64,000 nucleotides of DNA from an uncultured Clostridia bacterium (lineage in GTDB: Bacteria; Bacillota; Clostridia; Oscillospirales; QAKW01): positions 1 to 64,000 of the forward strand of contig CALWYZ010000004.1 of assembly GCA_944385895.1 (NCBI GenBank). Direction: 5' to 3'. The notes under the pieces were generated by a model that saw only the letters and a list, made by a program, of their open reading frames with translations, had not been told where the DNA came from and did not search any database. Positions 23,472 to 32,300 of this stretch are shown here, piece after piece (within the stretch, counting starts at the first letter, position 1; each line of letters opens with the position of its first letter). The position numbers and the translations under genes were made by a program.

Positions 23472-24134
23472 TTACAGTCTCCAATCCATTTCCATTCCGT
23501 GCTGTCTTAAAAACTCACAAGCCTTGGAAAAATGCCGGCATCCGAAAAATCCGTTATATGCCGATAGCGGCGACGGATGAGCGCACTCCAGTATAAGGTG
23601 CGACGGATTTGTTATAAGAGCTGCCTTTTCTCTGGCAGGTCTGCCCCAGAGCATAAATACCATCGGCTTTTCCCTGTCATTTAACAATTCGATTATACGG
23701 TCGGTAAGCTTTTCCCAGCCGTGGTTTCTATGAGAACCGGCCTGGCCTGCACGTACAGTCAATACCGTATTGAGCAGCAGTACACCGTTTTTTGCCCATT
23801 TTGTGAGATTACCGCTTGACGGCGGGTCTATATCTAAATCACTCTTAAGTTCTTTAAAAATATTTACAAGCGACGGCGGCATAGCTACACCGTCCCTGAC
23901 AGAAAAACACAGTCCGTGTGCCTGTCCCGGGCCGTGATACGGATCCTGTCCCAATAAAACCACTTTCACATCATTATAATCGGTGATGCGCAGAGCATTA
24001 AAAATATCATTCATATGCGGATAAACAGTATAGTGTGAATACTCATACTTTAAAAACTGCCTCAGATTCTTATAATATTCAGATTCAAATTGATCTGCCA
24101 AAAGTGTATCCCAGCTGTTGCCTATGTTTACCAT
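23472..24134 (-). CDS. ung: uracil-DNA glycosylase
   Basis: A 220-residue family-1 UDG. The water-activating motif GQDPYHGPGQAHGLCFSV, the LLLNTVLTV block and the HPSPLSAYNGFFGCRHF leucine-loop region are all present. It cuts uracil from DNA to start base-excision repair. It is a single gene, divergent from galM, with back-to-back promoters. Confidence 0.96.
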   Translation of the reverse strand: MVNIGNSWDTLLADQFESEYYKNLRQFLKYEYSHYTVYPHMNDIFNALRITDYNDVKVVLLGQDPYHGPGQAHGLCFSVRDGVAMPPSLVNIFKELKSDLDIDPPSSGNLTKWAKNGVLLLNTVLTVRAGQAGSHRNHGWEKLTDRIIELLNDREKPMVFMLWGRPAREKAALITNPSHLILECAHPSPLSAYNGFFGCRHFSKACEFLRQHGMEMDWRL

Positions 24135-24157
24135 ATTAATGTCCTCCGTACAAAAAG

Positions 24158-24186
24158 ATTATATCAACAAACAGTTGACAAAACAA
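24158..24186 (-). promoter_or_regulatory. promoter of ung
   Basis: On the minus strand TTGTTT (24181-24186), a 17-bp spacer and TATAAT (24158-24163). Its spacer region holds the -35 box of the divergent galM promoter. Confidence 0.55.
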
Positions 24187-24203
24187 GAGAGATTATACAT
24201 AAT
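24175..24203 (+). promoter_or_regulatory. promoter of galM
   Basis: TTGACA at 24175-24180, a 17-bp spacer and CATAAT at 24198-24203. It overlaps the ung promoter, so the two may compete for polymerase. Confidence 0.5.
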
Positions 24204-24230
24204 TATAATAAATATACGGAGGTGGACAGA

Positions 24231-25244
24231 ATGGTAGAAAAAAGCATAATAGGTACTTATGAAGGCAAAAATGTATACGAATATACAGTGACCGACGGCG
24301 GTCTTTCCGTAAAAATCATGGAATACGGCGCAACCATACATAATATATTTTTTGCAGGCGTCGACTGTATTGCGGGATATGACAGTCTTGACGGATACAT
24401 AAACGGCGGGTCATATCAGGGCTCGACTGTAGGAAGATATGCAAACCGTATCGGCGGCGCTGAGTTTGAAATCAACGGTATACGATACGATGTCGACAAA
24501 AATGACAACGGCTGCAACTCACTGCACGGCGGTAACTGCGGATTTTCACACAGACTGTATAAAGGCGAGCAGATTTCAGACAACTCAGTGAAATTTACCA
24601 TATTCTCAGCTGACGGAGAGGGCGGATATCCGGGCAACCTGACTCTGTCGGTTATATTCTCTGTCAAAAATGATACGCTCGGCATAAGCTATGACGCGAT
24701 ATCTGATAAAGACACGATTATGAACTTTACAAATCACGCTTATTTCAATCTAGGATCGCAGAACTGTCTTACGACCGTTCTGAAAATAAAATCAGACAAA
24801 ATAACGCCTGTGGACAGTTTGCTTATACCTACCGGTCAGACTATGGATGTAGAAAATACTCCTTTTGATTTCAGAACCGAAAAATCCATAGGCCGTGATA
24901 TCGATAGCCAAGACACCCAGCTTCGACTCGGAAATGGCTATGACCACAACTTTGTGCTGGGATTGGACAGACAATACAAAAAAGATGTCATAACCGCATT
25001 CTGTCCTGAAAGCGGCATCACTCTTTCCTGCTCAACTGACCTGCCTGGTGTGCAGCTGTATACCTCGGGATGCCTTGATGAACCTTGCGGCAAAAACCAA
25101 AAGCCGCTCACACAGTACTATGCATTTTGTCTTGAAACACAGTTCTGGCCTGATTCTCCAAACAAACCTGAATTTCCGTCTTGTCTTGTAAAAGCGGGAG
25201 AACATTTTAGTTCTGTAACAGAGTATTCTTTTAAGAAGCAATAA
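24231..25244 (+). CDS. galM: aldose 1-epimerase (galactose mutarotase)
   Basis: A 337-residue beta-sandwich enzyme that interconverts alpha and beta sugars. Motifs are VGRYANRIGGAEFEINGI, LHGGNCGF, the catalytic His in MNFTNHAYFNL, GYDHNFVL and the catalytic Glu in FCLETQFWPDSPN. The ATG at 24231 has GGAGGTG seven bases before it; a longer frame upstream runs into the ung promoter and is not real. It is monocistronic. Confidence 0.93.
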   Translation: MVEKSIIGTYEGKNVYEYTVTDGGLSVKIMEYGATIHNIFFAGVDCIAGYDSLDGYINGGSYQGSTVGRYANRIGGAEFEINGIRYDVDKNDNGCNSLHGGNCGFSHRLYKGEQISDNSVKFTIFSADGEGGYPGNLTLSVIFSVKNDTLGISYDAISDKDTIMNFTNHAYFNLGSQNCLTTVLKIKSDKITPVDSLLIPTGQTMDVENTPFDFRTEKSIGRDIDSQDTQLRLGNGYDHNFVLGLDRQYKKDVITAFCPESGITLSCSTDLPGVQLYTSGCLDEPCGKNQKPLTQYYAFCLETQFWPDSPNKPEFPSCLVKAGEHFSSVTEYSFKKQ

Positions 25245-25263
25245 AAATACCTTTTTGTCTATC

Positions 25264-25297
25264 AATAAAGTCCGGCCAAAAGCCGGGCTTTATTTTT
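25264..25297 (+). terminator. terminator of galM
   Basis: AATAAAGTCCGGC pairs with GCCGGGCTTTATT, with one wobble, followed by TTTTT. The stretch 25298-25432 beyond it is AT-rich and must hold the promoter of the next operon, but no clear boxes stand out. Confidence 0.8.
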
Positions 25298-25432
25298 TCT
25301 GATATTTAATCAATATTAAAATTATTTAATTTTGTGCAAATTTTGTTTAATATTTGCTAAATACAAATGCTTCTTTGTAAAGTATATTTAAATCAACAGG
25401 CTAATGCCAAAAAATCAGCAGGAGAGAAAGCA

Positions 25433-26605
25433 ATGAGCAGAATATGTATACCCGACTACGAATATAAGGAAAGGATCCAGAAAGCTGCAAGGCTTATAAG
25501 AGAGCGCGGCTTGGATGTAATGGTGGTTTCCAGCACAGAATCAGACTATGCAAACGCAAGGTATTTCAGCGGATTCTGGCCGCTTTTTGAACGAGCGGGA
25601 GTAGCAATTTCAGCAAACGGAGATGCGGCATTAATGGTCGGACCCGAGTCAGCTGTGTTTGCAAAGGATTTTGGAAAAATTGAAAAACAGTTTGTATTGC
25701 GCGAATTTCGCGAGTCAGCCGATCCGTCATACCCGGAGCTTCACGCCGACACATTTGCAGACGTCTTTAAAGCAATCGGAGTAAGCGGCAAACATATAAA
25801 AATCGGTCTTGGCAGCTATGTCGAATGTACACTGCCTATATTTGAAGGATTGCGTGACAGCTTTCCTGAGGCAAAAATCGTCAAATGCAATGACATTATG
25901 GTAACGCTGCGTCAGATAAAAAGTGAAAACGAACTTGCCTGTATAAAAGAAGGTTTTAGAATTATAGAACTAGCAACAGACGAAGTTATTAAAAATCTGC
26001 GTCCCGGTGTAACTGAACTTGAAATGGTAGGAGTTGCACAAAAGGTAATATATGAAAACGGAGCAGAGTATGAAGGTCTTCCAATGTATGTTTTCAGCGA
26101 AGAATCAACACGTCATGCCATCAGCCGTTCGCGTTACCGTACACTGAAAAAGGGCGATATCGTCCAGCTCAATTTATCTGCAAAAATTGACGGATATTCT
26201 CCTTCCATAGGGTTGCCTGTCGTTCTGGGAAAATTAGAAGGCGAGCGCAGGCGCATCGTTGAATTTTGTTTAAAGGCCCATAATTGGACAACGGAGCAGA
26301 TAAAAGCCGGAGTTACCGCCAGTGATATTGCAAAAGACTTTTACCGTTTATATGAAGAAAACGGCATGAAAGAAAACTATGTTTATGGACCCTGCCACGG
26401 TACCGGCATGATAGAGGTCGAGGCTCCTTGGATGGAGACAATAAGTGATTATAAGCTTGAGGAAAATATGACATTCCAAGTTGATACGTTTATATCCGGT
26501 CCTACCTTCGGTGTGCGCTGGGAAAAAGGTGTTGCCGTTAAAAAAGACGGATGCCTTTCAATGACAGACTATCTGGGGAAAGGAATAATTGAAATCAATG
26601 GCTGA
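25433..26605 (+). CDS. creatinase-like M24 family protein lacking two metal-ligand Asp
   Basis: About 390 residues: an N-terminal creatinase domain (to about residue 160) and a C-terminal pita-bread fold. Active M24 aminopeptidases carry two Asp in 'D.GA..gY.sD.tR'; here the stretch reads NLSAKIDGYSPSIGLPV, so both are replaced. His in PCHGTGM, Glu in EVEAPW and Glu in RWEKGVAV remain. This is the layout of creatinase-like enzymes that work without metal, or of a binding protein. The ATG at 25433 follows AGGAGAG. It is the first gene of a tight cassette with an ASRT-domain gene and a creatininase-family gene, so C-N bond cleavage of a small guanidino- or amide compound is a fair guess. Confidence 0.8.
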   Translation: MSRICIPDYEYKERIQKAARLIRERGLDVMVVSSTESDYANARYFSGFWPLFERAGVAISANGDAALMVGPESAVFAKDFGKIEKQFVLREFRESADPSYPELHADTFADVFKAIGVSGKHIKIGLGSYVECTLPIFEGLRDSFPEAKIVKCNDIMVTLRQIKSENELACIKEGFRIIELATDEVIKNLRPGVTELEMVGVAQKVIYENGAEYEGLPMYVFSEESTRHAISRSRYRTLKKGDIVQLNLSAKIDGYSPSIGLPVVLGKLEGERRRIVEFCLKAHNWTTEQIKAGVTASDIAKDFYRLYEENGMKENYVYGPCHGTGMIEVEAPWMETISDYKLEENMTFQVDTFISGPTFGVRWEKGVAVKKDGCLSMTDYLGKGIIEING

Positions 26606-26969
26606 CGGAGCAGGTAAAAAAATATGGATAATACCCGACTGCGAACTGCCGCATGAAGGTAACGGAGTACTTAAAGGTCATGAATCTGTAATTGTGGTAA
26701 ACGATAGTGACAGTGACGCCGAAATTACAGTAAAACTGTTTTTTACAAATGACAAACCCTTTGAAAATATTAAATGGAATGTAAAAGCAAACAGAGTACG
26801 ATGTTTTAGAATGAATAATACAGATGATATGTGCGGATTTAAAGTTCCTTTTGACACACAGTATGCAATGAAACTTGAAAGCAACTGCAATATCGTTGTC
26901 CAATATGGCAGACTTGACAACCGTCAGACTAATTTGGCATATTATACTACTCTTGGGTTTTATCAGTAA
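26598..26969 (+). CDS. ASRT-domain protein (sensory rhodopsin transducer family)
   Basis: A 123-residue single-domain protein. The family pattern is strong: GKKIWIIPDCELPHEGNGVLKGHESVIVVND near the start, NVKANRVRCFRMNN in the middle and VVQYGRLDNRQTNLAYYTTLGF at the end. The name comes from the Anabaena sensory rhodopsin transducer, but most members have no rhodopsin and were proposed to bind small molecules. The start may be this ATG or an in-frame TTG at 26589, which has the better spaced SD (AAAGGA). It overlaps the end of the M24 gene by 8 bases, so the two are translationally coupled. Confidence 0.85.
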   Translation: MADGAGKKIWIIPDCELPHEGNGVLKGHESVIVVNDSDSDAEITVKLFFTNDKPFENIKWNVKANRVRCFRMNNTDDMCGFKVPFDTQYAMKLESNCNIVVQYGRLDNRQTNLAYYTTLGFYQ

Positions 26970-27022
26970 TCGTTTCCAATAACTAATTTCGGATTTTTCC
27001 GGTTAAAGGTATGGTGATTTTA

Positions 27023-27757
27023 ATGCAGCTTAATTATTGTTTTCCGCTTGAACTTGAAAGAATTAGAAAAGAAAATATACCTGTTGTGATCGCAGGAGGC
27101 ACTGTTGAGTATCACGGTCCTCACTGCTGCTTGGGTTGTGACACTCTTGTTGCCCAGGGACTTATTGAAAAGCTGGCTCAAATCAAAGAAATATGCGTTG
27201 CCCCGTATATTTGTTACAGTCCATCCAGTTATGCTGTTGCAGATGAAAAAAGCGGTACTGTGCATGTGGAAGAGGATGCATTTGAGGCATATCTCTACTA
27301 TATTTTTTTCAGTCTTTTATCTTCCGGTCTCCATAACATTTATGTTGTAATTCACCACCAGTTTGAGCAGGAATCGCTCATGCCGATGACTTTATCTTAT
27401 ATGAAAGCGGCAAAACGTGCGACGATGAAATATCTTGAAAATACATTAGGACGTGGCTGGTGGGGCAGTGAAAAATACTCAAACTACTATGATCAACTTG
27501 AAGGTGCTGATAATCCTTTCGGATGGATAAAAGTTATTCCGACAATGAGCACAAATGTTCAAAATGCCACAGGATATGATCATGCAGGTAAATATGAGTG
27601 CTCAATACTGATGTCGCTCTACCCTGACGCTGTAAAACTTGAAAGACTTGGCGATATTAATCACTGGTTTACCAAAAGTGCTGCTGATGCAAATACCCAA
27701 CTTGGAGACAAAATGGTAGAACTTTCACTCGAATATCTTGCCGAAACAATAAAATAA
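27023..27757 (+). CDS. creatininase-family amidohydrolase, atypical
   Basis: About 244 residues. It starts with the family's first metal motif, here GGTVEYHGPHCCLGCDTL (compare 'GS.EQHG.HLPl.tD'), keeping Glu, His and Asp. The usual second motif 'NGHGGN' is replaced by VIHHQFEQE, so the second half of the site differs. Creatininase relatives open small cyclic amides. An in-frame ATG at 27011 lies too close to AAAGGT, so the ATG at 27023 is preferred; this is not certain. It closes the M24-ASRT cassette and is followed by a strong terminator. Confidence 0.8.
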   Translation: MQLNYCFPLELERIRKENIPVVIAGGTVEYHGPHCCLGCDTLVAQGLIEKLAQIKEICVAPYICYSPSSYAVADEKSGTVHVEEDAFEAYLYYIFFSLLSSGLHNIYVVIHHQFEQESLMPMTLSYMKAAKRATMKYLENTLGRGWWGSEKYSNYYDQLEGADNPFGWIKVIPTMSTNVQNATGYDHAGKYECSILMSLYPDAVKLERLGDINHWFTKSAADANTQLGDKMVELSLEYLAETIK

Positions 27758-27759
27758 TA

Positions 27760-27794
27760 AAAAGAGCAGTAAGAAAAATCTTACTGCTCTTTTA
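27760..27794. terminator. bidirectional terminator
   Basis: AAAGAGCAGTAAGA (27761-27774) pairs with TCTTACTGCTCTTT (27779-27792), with a T-run on either strand. It ends the creatininase cassette and, 160 nt after pyrI, probably the pyr operon. The stretch 27795-27952 between them is AT-rich and shows no gene. Confidence 0.85.
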
Positions 27795-27952
27795 CTGTAT
27801 AAATTACTTTTAAAAATTTCAACTGCAGAATAATTAATATACCAGTTATATCTGCTTATTTTTACAAACTATATTTCACTTACTATATATTTTATAAAAG
27901 CACTTGTATGTTTAGATATATACTACATAATTTACACAGTTGATTTATGACT

Positions 27953-28375
27953 CTATTGCTGTTTTGCTTTAGACTCACAGTATATACAGCGGTATATACG
28001 ATCATTTCTGTCCGTCAACCTGAAAACATGCTCTATATCCTGTTCGGTGGACGTTATGCATCTGGGGTTTTTACAGCGTATGACGCCGCGCACAAATTTC
28101 GGCAGCTCGACATGCCGTTTTTCGACTCTGTTTCCGTTTTTTATTAAATTTACCGTAATACCCGGATCAACATATCCAAGTACGTCAAGGTCAAGATCTA
28201 TCTGCGCATCTATTTTAATAATATCTTTTCTGCCCATTTTCTTGCTCTGGACATTTTTTATTATAGCGACAGAGCAGTCAAGATCACCCAATCCTAAAAT
28301 TCTGTACAGCTCCATGCTCTGACCTGCACGTATATGATCAAGGACGATACCGTTTTTGATAGAATCAATAGTCAT
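27953..28375 (-). CDS. pyrI: aspartate carbamoyltransferase regulatory subunit
   Basis: A 140-residue two-domain protein. The N-terminal nucleotide-binding part shows GIVLDHIRAGQSMELYRILGL and the C-terminal zinc part four Cys: CKNPRC, then CIYC. It brings feedback control by nucleotides to PyrB. It is the last gene of the pyr operon, four bases after pyrB, so the enzyme here is of the regulated PyrB-PyrI kind. Confidence 0.95.
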   Translation of the reverse strand: MTIDSIKNGIVLDHIRAGQSMELYRILGLGDLDCSVAIIKNVQSKKMGRKDIIKIDAQIDLDLDVLGYVDPGITVNLIKNGNRVEKRHVELPKFVRGVIRCKNPRCITSTEQDIEHVFRLTDRNDRIYRCIYCESKAKQQ

Positions 28376-28379
28376 TTTA

Positions 28380-29294
28380 TCACACCTCCGATAAAAGCTT
28401 CAAAATCAGTGCCATGCGTATAAACTTACCGTTTTCCACCTGGTTGAAATAGCAGGCTCTGGGATCGTCATCCACTGCTGTAGAGATTTCGTTGACACGC
28501 GGCAAAGGATGAAGTATTTTAAGCTGAGAGCTTGCATTTTTAAGCTTATCGGGAGTCAATATATAGCTGTCCCGCAGTCTCAGGTAATCGTCCTCATTGA
28601 AAAAGCGTTCGCGCTGTACACGCGTCATATACAGAATATCAAGTATCGGCATAACATCAGTCATGTCAAAGCACTCAGTATATTCTATATTGTTTTTTTC
28701 AAGTATCTCATGACGTACATATCCCGGAATTTTCAGTTCATCCGGTGATATAAGCACTATCTTGATATTTTCATACCTGGACAGTGCAGAAATGAGCGAG
28801 TGTACCGTTCTGCCGAATTTAAGATCCCCGCAGAATCCGATCGTAAAACCATTCAGCCTGCCAAGCTCCCTTTTTATCGTCAGCAAATCTGTCAGGGTTT
28901 GCGTCGGATGATTATGTCCTCCGTCTCCTGCGTTGATGACGGGGACTCTGCTTTTATAAGAAGCGGCAAGAGGCGCGCCCTCTTTGGGGTGGCGCATAGC
29001 GATGATATCCGCATAACAGCTTACCGTCCTTATCGTATCGGATACGCTCTCTCCCTTTGAGGCCGAGCTTGACTGTGCCTCGGAAAATCCCAATACGCTG
29101 CCGCCCAAATCCAGCATAGCCGCCTCAAAGCTCAGACGCGTTCTTGTGGACGGTTCAAAAAACAAAGTGGCAAGCTTTTTATATCTGCATTTTTCCCTGT
29201 AAAGCTGCGGATCTGCGATTATATCGTTTGCTGTTTCTATCAGGCTGTCAATCTCTTCAACGCTCAAATCCATAATGTCAATTAAATGGCGCAT
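28380..29294 (-). CDS. pyrB: aspartate carbamoyltransferase catalytic subunit
   Basis: A 304-residue protein with the carbamoyl phosphate motif [13 protein letters not shown], the [12 protein letters not shown] block and the LHPLPR motif near the end. It joins carbamoyl phosphate and aspartate, the first committed step of pyrimidine synthesis. It is followed directly by its regulatory subunit. Confidence 0.96.
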   Translation of the reverse strand: MRHLIDIMDLSVEEIDSLIETANDIIADPQLYREKCRYKKLATLFFEPSTRTRLSFEAAMLDLGGSVLGFSEAQSSSASKGESVSDTIRTVSCYADIIAMRHPKEGAPLAASYKSRVPVINAGDGGHNHPTQTLTDLLTIKRELGRLNGFTIGFCGDLKFGRTVHSLISALSRYENIKIVLISPDELKIPGYVRHEILEKNNIEYTECFDMTDVMPILDILYMTRVQRERFFNEDDYLRLRDSYILTPDKLKNASSQLKILHPLPRVNEISTAVDDDPRACYFNQVENGKFIRMALILKLLSEV

Positions 29295-29298
29295 ACTA

Positions 29299-29937
29299 TC
29301 ACCTCTTGTCTGTTATCCACGATTCATCAGACGGATTGTCGCGAAATGCTTTCAGACGGCTGATATCGTCATGTGAAATATATCCGCTTTGGGCTGCCTG
29401 TTCAATAACAGTATCAAAGTCCGTAAGGCTGACATTTTTGACATTTGCCGCTTCAAGCCGTTCAATACCCTTTTTCATTCCGTAGGTAAAGATGCTGACG
29501 ATCCCCAAAACCTCAGCGCCCGCTTCCCTGAGCGCCTCCACAACATCTATAACGCTTCCGCCCGTTGATATCAGATCCTCTATAACTACTGCCTTCTGAC
29601 CCGGTTCAAGCCTGCCCTCTATACGGTTTTGTCTGCCGTGATCCTTATTGCCTGAGCGTACATAACCCATAGGCATATCAAGCAGATGCGCCGCGATCGC
29701 CGCATGAGCGATACCTGCGGTGCTCGTGCCCATCAGCACCTGAGCATCAGGATACTCACGCTGTACCGTATCGGCAATAGCACGTTCTATCATATTTCTC
29801 TGCTCCGGTGCCGTCAAAATCAGACGGTTATCGCAGTATATCGGGCTTTTGATACCGCTTGCCCATGTAAACGGCTCCTGCGGACGCAGAAATACCGCTT
29901 TTATTTCAAGCAGTGCGTTTGCAACTTGTTTTTTCAT
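29299..29937 (-). CDS. pyrE: orotate phosphoribosyltransferase
   Basis: A 212-residue type-I phosphoribosyltransferase with the PRPP loop [14 protein letters not shown] and the flexible loop region [14 protein letters not shown]. It makes OMP from orotate. The ATG at 29937 follows GGAGG by seven bases; an in-frame start 39 bases further upstream would overlap pyrF and lacks an SD. Confidence 0.94.
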   Translation of the reverse strand: MKKQVANALLEIKAVFLRPQEPFTWASGIKSPIYCDNRLILTAPEQRNMIERAIADTVQREYPDAQVLMGTSTAGIAHAAIAAHLLDMPMGYVRSGNKDHGRQNRIEGRLEPGQKAVVIEDLISTGGSVIDVVEALREAGAEVLGIVSIFTYGMKKGIERLEAANVKNVSLTDFDTVIEQAAQSGYISHDDISRLKAFRDNPSDESWITDKR

Positions 29938-29951
29938 GTTATTACCTCCGT

Positions 29952-30653
29952 TTATATATTCAAAAATTCCCTGCATGCCCTGTCATATGCTTCAACAGGG
30001 TTTTGAGCTCTGGTGATCGGCCTGCCGACAACTATATAATCCGAACCTATTTCACGTGCTTTTTCCGGGGTCGTTATACGCACCTGGTCTGCTGCGCTGT
30101 CGCCTGAAAAACGAATACCCGGAGTTACCGTAAGAAAATCGCTGCCGCATACTGATTTGACTGCGTCCACCTCGAGCGGAGAGCATACAACACCTGAAAG
30201 CCCGCAGTCTGCGGCTGTTTTTGCATAATGCGACACAACGTCTGCCATAGGTTTATCAATAAGCAAATCCTTTTCGAGCATTTCCTGAGACGTTGAGGTC
30301 AGCTGTGTCACGGCAATAAGTATAGGATGTGTTCCGTCCGGGCGTGTAAGGCCTTCAACTGCCGCCTGCATCATTTTGCTGCCGCCTGCCGCGTGCAGAT
30401 TTGTCATATCGATATCAAGCCTTGACAGCACTGACATTGCCGATTTCACCGTATTGGGTATATCGTGCAGTTTCAGGTCAAGAAAAACCTTATGTCCCCT
30501 TCGTTTTATTTCACGTACAGCCTGTGGTCCCATCGCGTAAAAAAGCTCCATACCGATTTTGACATAAGGCTTTTTATCGGAAAACAGATCCAAAAAAGAC
30601 ATAGTCTCACTTTCACCCGGAAAATCCAAGGCTATTATAACATCACTTGCCAT
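29952..30653 (-). CDS. pyrF: orotidine 5'-phosphate decarboxylase
   Basis: A 233-residue TIM-barrel enzyme, group 1: ALDFPGE at the start, the catalytic [15 protein letters not shown] (Asp-Lys-Asp array) and VTPGIRF and [10 protein letters not shown] at the phosphate end. It makes UMP, the last step of the pathway. It overlaps pyrD by 11 bases. Confidence 0.95.
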   Translation of the reverse strand: MASDVIIALDFPGESETMSFLDLFSDKKPYVKIGMELFYAMGPQAVREIKRRGHKVFLDLKLHDIPNTVKSAMSVLSRLDIDMTNLHAAGGSKMMQAAVEGLTRPDGTHPILIAVTQLTSTSQEMLEKDLLIDKPMADVVSHYAKTAADCGLSGVVCSPLEVDAVKSVCGSDFLTVTPGIRFSGDSAADQVRITTPEKAREIGSDYIVVGRPITRAQNPVEAYDRACREFLNI

Positions 30654-31563
30654 TGTGTGCTCCTCCTGTTATCTGACTTAAATTTTGTATTCCGTATTGC
30701 CGCATAACGTCAGGCAAATTTTCAATAATATCACGGCAGACATAAGGGTTTACAAGATTTGCCGCGCCGATCTGCACGGCGCTGGCGCCTGCCAGCATCA
30801 TTTCTATCACATCCTTGGCGCAGGATATGCCGCCCATACCGATTATGGGAATATCAACCGCCTCATAGACCTCATATACCATGCGAAGTGCCAGAGGCAG
30901 CAGGCACGGTCCCGACATACCGCCTTTTGTATTGGCGATGACCGGCTTTTTAGTTTTAAGATCGATTCTCATTCCCAGCAGGGTATTTATCATAGAAATC
31001 CCGTCAGCTCCGGCGTCCTGCACCGCGCGTGCGATTTTTGTTATGTCGGTGACATTGGGCGACAGCTTGATATATACCGGCTTGGATACTGCCGATTTTA
31101 CAGCGCGCGTCACCTCTGCCGCCGATTCCGGGCAGGTTCCAAAGCTCATGCCGCCGCCGTGCACATTCGGACAGCTTATATTTATCTCGAGTATCCCTAC
31201 CTGATTTACTTTGTCCAGCATTTTTGCACAGCACACATATTCATCGACCGAAAAACCGCTGATATTTGCAATCAGAGGCTTTTTAAAGTACTTTGAAAGC
31301 CTTGGTATCTCAGAAGAGATAACCTTTTCCACTCCCGGATTCTGAAGACCGACAGAGTTTATAAGCCCGGACGGTATCTCCGCGATTCTGGGCGTGGGAT
31401 TGCCGAAACGCGGCTCTTTTGTAGTACCCTTAAAAGAAATCGAGCCCAAAATATTTATATCGTAATAATCGGCAAATTCATATCCGAAACCGAATGTACC
31501 GGACGCCGGAATTACGGGATTATCCAATTTGATCCCCGAAAGTGTTACACTGGTATCAGTCAT
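30643..31563 (-). CDS. pyrD: dihydroorotate dehydrogenase, class 1B catalytic subunit
   Basis: A 306-residue FMN enzyme. Features are [15 protein letters not shown], the [11 protein letters not shown] stretch, [21 protein letters not shown] and [19 protein letters not shown]. Class 1B enzymes pass electrons through PyrK to NAD. The gene starts within the stop codon of pyrK (TGATG), so the subunits are made together. Confidence 0.95.
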   Translation of the reverse strand: MTDTSVTLSGIKLDNPVIPASGTFGFGYEFADYYDINILGSISFKGTTKEPRFGNPTPRIAEIPSGLINSVGLQNPGVEKVISSEIPRLSKYFKKPLIANISGFSVDEYVCCAKMLDKVNQVGILEINISCPNVHGGGMSFGTCPESAAEVTRAVKSAVSKPVYIKLSPNVTDITKIARAVQDAGADGISMINTLLGMRIDLKTKKPVIANTKGGMSGPCLLPLALRMVYEVYEAVDIPIIGMGGISCAKDVIEMMLAGASAVQIGAANLVNPYVCRDIIENLPDVMRQYGIQNLSQITGGAHNGK

Positions 31564-32291
31564 CAGAATATCACCTCGCTTTTTTTAAGAACCGGACCGT
31601 CACGGCAAATACGTTTATTTCCGTATTTGGTCTTGCATGAACAGCCCATACATGCGCCGAATCCGCAGCCCATCCTCTCCTCAAAGGAGAGCTCGCCTTC
31701 GGTCACTGTCTTTTCATATACCGCCCTCAGCATCGGCTCAGGCCCGCAGGCATAAAAATAGCTGTAGTTTTGGGGAAGGATATCAGTGACAAACCCCTTT
31801 GTTCCAAAGCTTCCGTCAACCGTAGCGGTCAAAACGCGTGCGCCTAAGCTTTCAAGCTCATTTACCAGAAACACATCAGTCCTGCTGTTAAATCCGAGCA
31901 CAGCGGTGACCTTTTTTTGCTGCTTTACAAGCTGCTTGCAGAGAAAATACATTGGCGGAGCGCCGACTCCCCCTCCTATGAGCAGCGGAAAATCTCCCGA
32001 CAGTGCGGTATCGAATCCGTTTCCAAGACCCGTAAGCAGATTAAGTTCTGCACCTTTTTTTAGCTCTGACATCGCAAGCGTTCCGTTACCTACGACTTTA
32101 TAAATTACAGTAAGCCTGTCCTTTTCTATATCGCATACCGAAATAGGCCGGCGAAGAAAAAAACCGTCGAGTTTTATGTTGACAAACTGTCCCGGTGCGG
32201 TTATTTGAGAGACATCGCCCAAAAGAGTCATTTTGTAAACCTTATCGGCAATTTTTTCATTCTCACAAATTTCAAAAAAAGACTGCCTCAT
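31563..32291 (-). CDS. pyrK: dihydroorotate dehydrogenase electron transfer subunit
   Basis: A 242-residue ferredoxin-reductase-like protein: FAD site with RRPISVCDI, NAD site with LLIGGGVGAPPM, and the [2Fe-2S] loop CGFGACMGCSC with a fourth Cys in RICRDGPV. It carries electrons from PyrD to NAD. Confidence 0.95.
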   Translation of the reverse strand: MRQSFFEICENEKIADKVYKMTLLGDVSQITAPGQFVNIKLDGFFLRRPISVCDIEKDRLTVIYKVVGNGTLAMSELKKGAELNLLTGLGNGFDTALSGDFPLLIGGGVGAPPMYFLCKQLVKQQKKVTAVLGFNSRTDVFLVNELESLGARVLTATVDGSFGTKGFVTDILPQNYSYFYACGPEPMLRAVYEKTVTEGELSFEERMGCGFGACMGCSCKTKYGNKRICRDGPVLKKSEVIF

Positions 32292-32300
32292 ACTTCCTCC

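Noticed and set aside
30685-31296. 203-codon open frame on the plus strand opposite pyrD
   Set aside because: Shadow of pyrD codon usage; no SD and no recognisable motif.
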